Assembly (NCBI GenBank): GCA_045633505.1
Contig: JAZQYK010000002.1
Coordinates: forward strand, 1-11,374
Source of the DNA: Fimenecus sp045633505
GTDB taxonomy: Bacteria > Bacillota > Clostridia > Oscillospirales > Acutalibacteraceae
DNA: 11,374 nt
Direction of reading: 5' to 3'
In this document: one piece after another, positions 5,988 to 11,374 of the stretch
Position numbering within the stretch: position 1 is the stretch's first letter
Layout of the letters: each line of letters begins with the position of its first letter
Notes under the pieces: generated by a model
Database searches by the model: none
The model's input: the letters and a program-made list of their open reading frames with translations, nothing else
What the model was told of the DNA's origin: nothing
Translations under genes and position numbers: made by a program

Positions 5988-6016
5988 ATTTTGCGCTTTG
6001 CGTTTTGCATTTTGCA
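5988..6016 (+). repeat. TTTGC heptamer repeat, copy 2
   Basis: ATTTTGCG, CTTTGCG, TTTTGCA, TTTTGCA, then CTTG. The first 21 bases match the start of the run at 121. It directly borders the hairpin array and ends 7 bases before the galM stop codon. Its first unit can pair with GCAAAAT at 5777-5783 on the far side of the array, closing the whole structure. Confidence 0.8.
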
Positions 6017-6022
6017 CTTGAA

Positions 6023-7060
6023 TTACACAGTAACTTTATAAATAGTTGTTGTCTTAACAACCTCATCCTTATCAAATACACAATTATAAAAACTCGGTGT
6101 GTTTGTTGCGTTTGGATAATACTGAGTTTCAAGACAGAAACCACAACGGAAATCCATTGGAGTGTTATTTTTACCGATTTTACCTTCAAGGAAGTTACCA
6201 ACATAAAGCTGCATACCTGGTAAATCTGTAAGACAATCAAGGCGGACACCGTTTGGTGCAGTAACAGTAGCGGCAAGACGAAGTTTCTTGTCATAGTCGT
6301 TGATACAGAAATTATGGTCATATCCGTTGCCTGCGTCAAGCTGTTCATAATCCGCACCAATATCTCTGCCGATTGTTTTAGGCTCTCTGAAATCAAAAGG
6401 AGTACCTGTTACGTCTCTGATTTCGCCCGTTGGCACAAGTCCTTCACCCATTGGTGTGAAAGCATCTGCGTTAATATAAAGCGTGTGGTCAAGAATGTCG
6501 CCGTTTTGGTAGCCTTTAAGGTTAAAATATGCGTGGTTAGTAAGATTAAATGCGGTTTTCTTGTCGGATACAGCATTATAATCAATGATAATCTCGTTTT
6601 TGTCAGTAAGCGTATATCTTACAGTAACCTTTTTGTTTCCCGGAAAACCTTCTGTGCCGTCAGCGCTGAAATATGAAAATTCAACTGAGTCAGAGTCAAC
6701 GATAATTGCGTCCCAGACTGCTGTTGAAAATTCTCCGTTACTGTGGAGAGTAACGTCACCGTGAGTAGTTGTAACAGGGACTTTTTCACCGTAAATTGTA
6801 AGTCCGCCCTTTGAAATTCTGTTTGCAACGGGACCAACAATCACACCCTGATAATCGTGGCGGTTTTCAAAGCCTTCCATATCGTCAAAGCCTAAAAGCA
6901 AGTCTAATTCATTTTCGTCCTTATCTTTCACAAGGATACTTTGTAATGTAGCACCCCAAGTGATAAGATTGATTTTCATATTATTGTTGTTTTCAATAAG
7001 GAAAGCGTCAACTTGTTTGCCGTCTTTTGTCTTTCCGAAAACTGATTTTGTAATACCCAT
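6023..7060 (-). CDS. galM: Aldose 1-epimerase (galactose mutarotase)
   Basis: 345 residues, normal for GalM. The enzyme interconverts alpha and beta anomers of galactose, glucose and related sugars, feeding the Leloir pathway, in the cytoplasm (no signal peptide). Expected active-site residues are visible at nearly the same positions as in E. coli GalM: Arg81 in ANRIS, His106 in TLHSNGE, catalytic acid His176 in NLTNHAYFNL, Asp248 in GYDHNF and catalytic base Glu311 in LETQYYPNATN. The usual LHGG after the first histidine is replaced by LHSNGE. The ATG follows AGGAGT by about 8-9 bases. It is a single-gene unit with its own promoter and no other galactose genes next to it, so the physiological sugar could also be another aldose such as glucose or xylose. 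No classic terminator follows; the transcript would run into the hairpin array. Confidence 0.95.
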   Translation of the reverse strand: MGITKSVFGKTKDGKQVDAFLIENNNNMKINLITWGATLQSILVKDKDENELDLLLGFDDMEGFENRHDYQGVIVGPVANRISKGGLTIYGEKVPVTTTHGDVTLHSNGEFSTAVWDAIIVDSDSVEFSYFSADGTEGFPGNKKVTVRYTLTDKNEIIIDYNAVSDKKTAFNLTNHAYFNLKGYQNGDILDHTLYINADAFTPMGEGLVPTGEIRDVTGTPFDFREPKTIGRDIGADYEQLDAGNGYDHNFCINDYDKKLRLAATVTAPNGVRLDCLTDLPGMQLYVGNFLEGKIGKNNTPMDFRCGFCLETQYYPNATNTPSFYNCVFDKDEVVKTTTIYKVTV

Positions 7061-7095
7061 ATTTTTTCACTCCTATTAGAGATATATTCAAAAAT

Positions 7096-7124
7096 ATTAT
7101 ATATTTTATAAGGGTTAAAGTCAA
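7096..7124 (-). promoter_or_regulatory. Near-consensus sigma-A promoter for galM
   Basis: On the minus strand, TTGACT (7119-7124), exactly 17 bases, then TATAAT (7096-7101). This is 11 of 12 consensus bases. The -10 box is 35 bases before the galM ATG. No obvious CcpA-type operator was identified around it. Confidence 0.9.
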
Positions 7125-7158
7125 CAATAAAACTAATACTTACGGTCAATAATTCTGC

Positions 7159-7184
7159 ATTTTGCCCTTTGCATTTTGCATTTA
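7159..7184 (+). repeat. TTTGC heptamer repeat, copy 3
   Basis: ATTTTGCC, CTTTGCA, TTTTGCA, TTTAA, in the same orientation as the copies at 121 and 5988. It lies between the divergent galM and DnaD-like gene promoters, about 15 bases before the latter's -35 box. Confidence 0.75.
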
Positions 7185-7198
7185 ACTATATCTTGTGA

Positions 7199-7227
7199 TT
7201 GCAAAAAAAGAAAAAATATGCTATACT
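7199..7227 (+). promoter_or_regulatory. Sigma-A promoter of the helicase-loader operon
   Basis: TTGCAA (7199-7204), 17 bases that are almost all A, then TATACT (7222-7227) preceded by TGC, an extended -10. The ten bases TGCTATACTA are identical to those at the promoter at 1652-1661. Confidence 0.78.
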
Positions 7228-7251
7228 AATTTTCCCTACCCGAATTTTGTG

Positions 7252-7258
7252 AAAGGAG
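7252..7258 (+). promoter_or_regulatory. Ribosome binding site fixing the DnaD-like start
   Basis: AAAGGAG lies 8 bases before ATG at 7267. The reading frame could be opened earlier at GTG 7195, but that codon lies upstream of the likely -10 box and has no ribosome site. Confidence 0.9.
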
Positions 7259-7266
7259 AGAGATTT

Positions 7267-8277
7267 ATGTTTAAAATTGCGCCAAAGGTCTATTCGTCAA
7301 TGTTCTCGTTACCCACGGAAATTGCTGACAAAGGCTTAAAATTTGCAAGCGGCGACCAGTTAAAAGTCGTTATCGCTATTTTCAGAAATCCCGAAAGTAA
7401 CGAAGACAAAATTGCAAAAATGACAAATCTCTCTTTGGAAACGGTTAACGAATGTGTTGAGTATTGGGTGGATTGCGGAGTTTTAATGCTTGACGATATA
7501 AAGGAAGCTGTTAAAACCGAAAAACAGACTGCGATGGCTGAAACAATGAAAATGCCGTTGCCTGAAATTCGTTTAACAAAGCCGACTCAGGCTGAAATTG
7601 AAAAAGTGCTGAAGAAAAACGGTTCAATGAAACGCCTTTTCAATGAAGCTCAGGAAATTCTCGGCAGAACCTTTGGCTTTGCAATGCAAAGCACGATTTA
7701 TTCTGTCGTTTATAGCTATAACATCAAGCCTGACGTGGCTAATTGTCTTCTTCATTTTGCAAAAAGCATTGACTCAACCGGGCACGATGACATTCTTAAA
7801 ATTGCAAAATATTGGGCAGAAAACGGTATAACGAGCCTTTCTGCCGCAGATGAATATATATCCGAAACCGAAAAAGCCTTGACTGTCTTTAAGGAGTTGG
7901 CAAAGCGAACGAAGAACGATACTTCTGCACCAAGCTTTGCTGTGCTTGCAATGGTGAGCGAGTGGCTTCGTTGGGGTTACGACATTGACGTAATTGAAAA
8001 AGCCTTTAACATAATGAAGGAAGAAAAAAAGACAGGCAGATTGGTTTGGGGAAATATGCGCCACATCAACGGTGTGCTTAAAAAGTGGCGAAGTGCGGAT
8101 ATGCTCACAATTGAGGATATCGAAAAGGGCACAAAGAAATTCCAGACGAAGCAAGCAAAGAAAAATGCGGTTAAAGAAACGTCTTTTGATATTCAGAAGG
8201 CTGAGGAAAAATCAAAATCCAACCGTAAGGATTTTGGCGAGATGAAAAACAAAAGAAAAAAGGGTAAGGGGGCTTAA
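7267..8277 (+). CDS. DnaD-domain replication initiation protein
   Basis: 336 residues. DnaD/DnaB-type proteins of Firmicutes remodel origin DNA and help recruit the replicative helicase. The N-terminal part (about 1-95) looks like a winged helix: a basic, helix-rich start and ESNEDKIAKMTNLSLETVNECVEYWVDCGVL-type pattern (43-73), as in DnaD-N domains. Two DnaD/DnaB_2-like helical repeats follow, at about 110-200 and 205-280; the second ends in HINGVLKKW (266-274), the variant of the conserved YxxGILxxW motif, with His in place of Tyr. The last 50 residues are Lys-rich and probably disordered or DNA-binding. The next gene, three bases away, encodes a DnaI-type helicase loader, so the pair is the likely functional unit. 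It might also serve a prophage-derived system, but no phage genes are near. Confidence 0.9.
   Translation: MFKIAPKVYSSMFSLPTEIADKGLKFASGDQLKVVIAIFRNPESNEDKIAKMTNLSLETVNECVEYWVDCGVLMLDDIKEAVKTEKQTAMAETMKMPLPEIRLTKPTQAEIEKVLKKNGSMKRLFNEAQEILGRTFGFAMQSTIYSVVYSYNIKPDVANCLLHFAKSIDSTGHDDILKIAKYWAENGITSLSAADEYISETEKALTVFKELAKRTKNDTSAPSFAVLAMVSEWLRWGYDIDVIEKAFNIMKEEKKTGRLVWGNMRHINGVLKKWRSADMLTIEDIEKGTKKFQTKQAKKNAVKETSFDIQKAEEKSKSNRKDFGEMKNKRKKGKGA
8266..8272 (+). promoter_or_regulatory. Ribosome binding site supporting a TTG start
   Basis: AAGGGGG lies 8 bases before TTG at 8281, inside the end of the DnaD-like gene. It makes TTG the best start for the helicase loader; the next in-frame ATG is about 57 codons later and would remove the N-terminal domain. 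Confidence 0.8.
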
Positions 8278-8280
8278 AAA

Positions 8281-9294
8281 TTGGCTTATTCAACGGAATT
8301 GCACGACAGAGCGCGTGAAGAAATCAACAAAAGAAGAAAAAAAGCTGAGGACGAGGCTGCCCGTCGCAGAGCGGAAATCATTACCCAATATGACGATATC
8401 GGTGAAATTGAAGCGGTGCTTTCAAGTACAGGCTTGGCAATCGCATCGGCAATGGGATTAAGCGGTGAAAATCTTACTGCAAAAATAGAACAAATCCGTC
8501 AAAACAATAAAGAGCTTATTGGAAAACGCAACCAACTTTTCAAAAAGTATAACATTCCTGAAAATTATTTTGATATTCAATATACTTGTCCAAAGTGTAA
8601 TGACAGCGGTATGATTGAAAATTATGATGCAGAAAAGAACGTTTCTTACGGCGCAAACTTCTGCGATTGTTATCTTGATATTTTGAAGGGCTATGCAATT
8701 GCAAAAATGACGAAAAGCACACCTTTGGAGCTTTCAAGTTTTGAAGAATTCAGCCTTAATTATTATCCCGATACAATAATTAACGGTGAATCGCCCTATC
8801 ACGAAATGTCGAAGGTGTTTAATTCCTGCAAGAAATATGCAGAAAATTTTGATACTGACTCGACCTCGCTTTACTTTTTCGGCCGTACAGGTCTCGGCAA
8901 AACCCATCTTTCTCTTGCTATTGCAAACGAGGCGATTAAAAAGGGCTACAACGTGATTTACGGCTCAGTAATCAATTTTCTTAACAAGATGGAAAAAGAA
9001 AAATTCGGCAGGGTAGAAAGCTCAATAGATACTGAAGAATTACTCATTGATGCGGATTTGCTTATTCTTGATGATTTGGGCGCTGAATTTTCAACTGCTT
9101 ATACAGTTTCAGCACTTTATAATATTATCAACAGCCGAATTGCCCGTGGTGTACCGACGATTATCAGTTCAAATCTGGACTTGGAAGAACTGAAAAGCCG
9201 TTATCCTGAAAGTGTGGCGTCAAGAATTATCGGGAATTATGCAACCGTACAATTCATCGGTAAGGATATAAGACAAATTCAATCAGCAGAATAA
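8281..9294 (+). CDS. DnaI/DnaC-type replicative helicase loader, AAA+ ATPase
   Basis: 337 residues from a TTG start. It loads the DnaB/DnaC hexameric helicase at origins or stalled forks using ATP. The N-terminal part (1-95) is a charged coiled-coil region, likely the helicase-binding domain. A zinc-knuckle-like set follows: CPKC (103-106) and CDC (128-130). The AAA+ core has Walker A GRTGLGKT (201-208), Walker B LLILDDLG (260-267), sensor 1 Asn298 in ISSNLD and a probable arginine finger Arg315 in SVASR. The layout matches DnaI of Bacillus and DnaC-like loaders of Clostridia. Its position three bases after a DnaD-like gene supports a chromosomal replication role rather than an IstB transposition role, and no transposase is near. 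The operon ends at a strong hairpin terminator. Confidence 0.93.
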   Translation: MAYSTELHDRAREEINKRRKKAEDEAARRRAEIITQYDDIGEIEAVLSSTGLAIASAMGLSGENLTAKIEQIRQNNKELIGKRNQLFKKYNIPENYFDIQYTCPKCNDSGMIENYDAEKNVSYGANFCDCYLDILKGYAIAKMTKSTPLELSSFEEFSLNYYPDTIINGESPYHEMSKVFNSCKKYAENFDTDSTSLYFFGRTGLGKTHLSLAIANEAIKKGYNVIYGSVINFLNKMEKEKFGRVESSIDTEELLIDADLLILDDLGAEFSTAYTVSALYNIINSRIARGVPTIISSNLDLEELKSRYPESVASRIIGNYATVQFIGKDIRQIQSAE

Positions 9295-9302
9295 AAAAAT
9301 AA

Positions 9303-9334
9303 CCGAACAGAAACCAATCTGTTCGGCTTTTTTT
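9303..9334. terminator. Bidirectional terminator between the helicase-loader gene and hslO
   Basis: A perfect 8-bp stem, CCGAACAG (9303-9310) with CTGTTCGG (9319-9326), loop AAACCAAT. It is followed by C and seven T (9328-9334) on the plus strand, and by TTATTTTTTT on the minus strand. The plus-strand T run overlaps the hslO stop codon. Confidence 0.93.
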
Positions 9335-10214
9335 ATTTTGTCGCTTCTTTTAAAAGTTTTAATATTTTTTCTCTTGAGAAGTTATATTTTTTATTACAGA
9401 AATGGCACACAACCTCAGTGCTTTCGTCTTCAGCCATTTCACGAAGTCCTTCTTCACCTGCACCAATGAGAGCCTTCGTGACTCTTTCCGTACTGCAATC
9501 ACATTTGTATTCAACGTTTTGACTGTCAAGGAATTGCATCTGAAATTCAGGAAGCACCTTTTCGCAAATCTGTTCAGGGGTGAGTCCTTCTGCTAACATC
9601 GTTGTGACGGGTTTGATATTTTCAAGACCCTTTTCAACAAGTGAAATAGTTTGTTCATCTGCGGTTGGAAGCAACTGAATTAAAAATCCACCCGCTAAAA
9701 GCACGTTTTCGGTTTCAGGGTCAACCAATACTCCCAAAGCGCAAACGGTTGGAGTCTGCTCACTTGTGAAATAATATGCAGTAATATCCTCCGCAACCTC
9801 ACCTGAAACGATAGGGATTTGTGCGCAATACGGTTCTTTAAGTCCTAAATCTTTGATAACGGTTAAAAATCCGTTTTTACCGATAGCGCCCGAAACGTCA
9901 AGTTTACCTTTTTGATTTAACGGAAGACTTACAGTTCTGTCTCCGATATAACCTTTAACCTGACCCTTTGAATTGCTGACTGCAACGACGGGGGAGGCAG
10001 GGCCTTCACCGTTAAGTTTTATTGTCAAAGTATCTTTGTCTCCCTTTAAAAGCACACCCATCATCGATGCGGCTGTAATGAGTCTTCCAAGGGCTGCCGA
10101 ACATACCTTGCTTGTTTTGTGAACGCTTTGCATTTCCTTGACCATCTGGGTTGAGTCAAGCGCAAGGCAATAAAGAGTTCCGTCTTCAGAAATCATTCTG
10201 ACTAATTTGTTCAT
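9333..10214 (-). CDS. hslO: Redox-regulated chaperone Hsp33
   Basis: 293 residues, standard Hsp33 length. Hsp33 is a cytoplasmic holdase that is inactive when reduced and zinc-bound and becomes active when oxidised. The N-terminal core has the GRLITAASMMGVLLKG helix (43-58) and the GQVKGYIG segment (84-91). The C-terminal redox switch has all four zinc cysteines as CDC (238-240) and CHFC (270-273), matching the CxC-CxxC pattern. The start codon overlaps the stop of the upstream methyltransferase gene as ATGA (10211-10214), so translation is coupled. An imperfect AAGGAT lies about 9 bases before it. It is the last gene of a three-gene operon ending at the shared terminator. Confidence 0.97.
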   Translation of the reverse strand: MNKLVRMISEDGTLYCLALDSTQMVKEMQSVHKTSKVCSAALGRLITAASMMGVLLKGDKDTLTIKLNGEGPASPVVAVSNSKGQVKGYIGDRTVSLPLNQKGKLDVSGAIGKNGFLTVIKDLGLKEPYCAQIPIVSGEVAEDITAYYFTSEQTPTVCALGVLVDPETENVLLAGGFLIQLLPTADEQTISLVEKGLENIKPVTTMLAEGLTPEQICEKVLPEFQMQFLDSQNVEYKCDCSTERVTKALIGAGEEGLREMAEDESTEVVCHFCNKKYNFSREKILKLLKEATK

Positions 10215-10984
10215 TTTAATTCATCCTTAAATATAGTCTTTGTTTTCTTGGCAACAATTGTAATTCGCTGAGTTTCAGCGTTTACAGGGTTGTCACCGTA
10301 ATCATCAAATGTATTTGTCAGTTCAAAACCGCATTCGTCAAGTATCTCGGCGATATCTTCAAATTTGTAGGAATACTCGCAAAAATCCTCGCTGTATCTT
10401 TCAAAAAGCTCGTCATCTTCGTTTTTGATGAAGAAGTCAAGGTCAATATGGGTTTTGCCCTTGTTTTTATCAAAACTGTTTTGCCAAACGCAATAAACCT
10501 CATCCATATCATAAACGAAAGTGTTATTGCCAAGTATTTTTTCGTGCTTGAACGGAGTGTTGATATCAAAAACGAAAATACCGCCCATATTCATAAACAA
10601 CGAAACACGGCTGAATGCTCTTTTGATTTTTTCAAGTGAGTCAATATGATTTACTGCATCAAGAGTACAAACAGCACAATCAATTGTGCCGAATAAATCC
10701 AAATTCTCACCGCTTTGGCAAAGGAACATTGCATTTGAATTCAATTCATATTTCTTTTCAATCGCAACGCTGAGCATATCTTCACTTGGGTCAACTCCGA
10801 TAATGTCAAAACCTTTATCTTCAAGCAAAAACGAAAGTGTTCCCGTGCCGCAGCCAAGGTCAAGCAAAAGCCCCCCGTTTATTCCGTTAAGGGATAACAG
10901 GGAGCATATTTTCTCTGCGATTTTTTGATAGTCAACGTTATCGGTTAAAATATCATAAACCGATGAAAAAATATTATAGCTCAT
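10211..10984 (-). CDS. Class I SAM-dependent methyltransferase, substrate unknown
   Basis: 257 residues. The N-terminal YDILTDNVDYQKIAE (10-24) is typical of small-molecule class I methyltransferases. Motif I is LLLDLGCGTGTLS (39-51), with acidic Asp65 in IGVDPSEDML binding the ribose of S-adenosylmethionine. Further parts of the Rossmann fold include IDCAVCTLDAVNHI (101-114) and GGIFVFDINTP (about 133-143). The middle (about 150-215) is rich in acidic residues and aromatics and probably forms the substrate cap. Both ends overlap neighbours by ATGA: the start with the stop of the YerC-like gene (10981-10984), and the stop with the start of hslO. Nothing in the sequence identifies the acceptor; a link to protein or tRNA quality control is only suggested by the Hsp33 neighbour. 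Confidence 0.9.
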   Translation of the reverse strand: MSYNIFSSVYDILTDNVDYQKIAEKICSLLSLNGINGGLLLDLGCGTGTLSFLLEDKGFDIIGVDPSEDMLSVAIEKKYELNSNAMFLCQSGENLDLFGTIDCAVCTLDAVNHIDSLEKIKRAFSRVSLFMNMGGIFVFDINTPFKHEKILGNNTFVYDMDEVYCVWQNSFDKNKGKTHIDLDFFIKNEDDELFERYSEDFCEYSYKFEDIAEILDECGFELTNTFDDYGDNPVNAETQRITIVAKKTKTIFKDELK

Positions 10985-11268
10985 CTTTTAAGTCTGTCGA
11001 ACACAGTGTCATAACCGTCGGCACCGTATTGAAGTGAACGGTTAACACGGCTGATTGTTGCGGTTGAAGCACCTGTTTCAGCCACGATATCGTTATAAAT
11101 TTTCTTTTCTGTAAGCATTTTTGCAACAACACAACGCTGTGCCATAGCGTGGAATTCAGTTACAGTGCAAAGGTCCTGGAAAAAGTTGTAACATTCTTCT
11201 TCATTATTTAACTGCATAATGCATTTAACAAGAAAATCCGTATTGTCATTTTTAAATTCAATTCCCAT
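10981..11268 (-). CDS. YerC/YecD-type TrpR-like regulator
   Basis: 95 residues, the usual size. It belongs to the TrpR-repressor superfamily of all-helical DNA-binding dimers. The second half contains the helix-turn-helix KKIYNDIVAETGASTATIS (55-73) followed by RVNRSLQYGADGY (74-86), characteristic of the YerC/YecD branch rather than true TrpR. The ATG follows GGAGG (11278-11282) at 9 bases. It is the first gene of the operon with the methyltransferase and hslO, and could control its own promoter. The known ligand and targets of this branch are unclear; in Bacillus, yerC lies near pcrB, pcrA and ligA, so the present neighbours differ. Confidence 0.93.
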   Translation of the reverse strand: MGIEFKNDNTDFLVKCIMQLNNEEECYNFFQDLCTVTEFHAMAQRCVVAKMLTEKKIYNDIVAETGASTATISRVNRSLQYGADGYDTVFDRLKR

Positions 11269-11319
11269 TTTTATAAACCTCCAACGATTAGGATTATCTC
11301 TGTCACCCTATCTTTTTAA

Positions 11320-11348
11320 ATTTTAACACATTAAAACTTGAAAGTAAA
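11320..11348 (-). promoter_or_regulatory. Probable promoter of the yerC-like/methyltransferase/hslO operon
   Basis: On the minus strand, TTTACT (11343-11348), 17 bases, then TAAAAT (11320-11325) preceded by TGT, an extended -10. A perfect TTGACA occurs at 11357-11362 but has no -10 box at a workable distance. About 50 bases separate the -10 box from the ATG. No clear palindromic operator for the TrpR-like product was found. Confidence 0.55.
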
Positions 11349-11374
11349 GAACTTTTTGTCAAATCAAGTGTAAA

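Noticed and set aside
5783..6396. Open frames on both strands through the hairpin array and the end of galM
   Set aside because: They are composed of the repeat words, lack ribosome sites, show no protein-like pattern, and partly lie antisense or out of frame to the well-supported galM.
7195..7266. Extended N-terminus of the DnaD-like protein from GTG at 7195
   Set aside because: This start lies upstream of the likely -10 box and has no ribosome site; ATG at 7267 has a strong one.
7061..7266. Riboswitch in the divergent galM / DnaD-like intergenic region
   Set aside because: Both leaders are short, and the region is accounted for by two promoters, a heptamer run and ribosome sites; no conserved aptamer pattern was recognised.
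7774..8154. 126-codon open frame antisense to the DnaD-like gene
   Set aside because: No ribosome site, and the opposite strand encodes a recognisable protein with promoter and ribosome site.
8281..9294. IstB-type transposition helper
   Set aside because: The AAA+ core is similar, but the zinc-like cluster, N-terminal domain and adjacent DnaD-like gene fit a chromosomal helicase loader, and no IstA or terminal repeats are present.

Overview
The window looks like a chromosomal piece of a low-to-moderate GC, Gram-positive anaerobe of the class Clostridia, probably a gut member of the Oscillospiraceae/Ruminococcaceae type. The evidence is the gene set (HflX, a DnaD-domain protein next to a DnaI/DnaC-type helicase loader, a YerC-type TrpR-like regulator, Hsp33, and secreted proteins with Gram-positive signal and lipobox sequences), strong AGGAGG-like ribosome binding sites, and sigma-A promoters with TGn extended -10 boxes. 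This assignment is inferred from protein content; no database was searched. There are no tRNA or rRNA genes, phage or transposase genes, or CRISPR arrays.

Layout. Positions 1-246 are non-coding and hold a REP/MITE-like inverted hairpin element, a run of TTTGC-type heptamers and a probable promoter. Positions 247-1492 encode a 90-residue membrane/coiled-coil protein coupled to a cytoplasmic GH43 glycosidase, closed by a clear terminator. Positions 1632-3545 are a single-gene unit with a promoter, a secreted alpha/beta-hydrolase with a helical C-terminal module, and a terminator. A small lipoprotein (3568-4203) follows almost directly. It converges on hflX across a shared bidirectional hairpin.

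Upstream of hflX, on the same strand, is an unusually small gene for a 42-residue cysteine-rich membrane peptide (5579-5707). Beyond it lies the most striking non-coding object here: a roughly 240-bp array (5776-6016) in which an 8-bp word, TCGATATG, occurs four times forward and then four times inverted, separated by different small hairpins and flanked by TTTGC heptamers. The words can pair in nested order to build a stack of four-way junctions. The array lies just past the 3' end of galM (6023-7060, minus strand), which has its own near-consensus promoter.

From 7199 to 9334 a promoter, a DnaD-like gene, a DnaI-like helicase-loader gene and a terminator form a replication-initiation operon. 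From 11348 down to 9333 on the minus strand, a YerC-like regulator, a class I SAM methyltransferase and Hsp33 (hslO) form an operon whose genes overlap by ATGA at both junctions.

Functionally this is ordinary core and sugar-use content (arabinoside cleavage, aldose mutarotation, ribosome rescue, replication initiation, redox chaperone). The novelty is mainly in the structured repeats and in the tiny or poorly characterised proteins.
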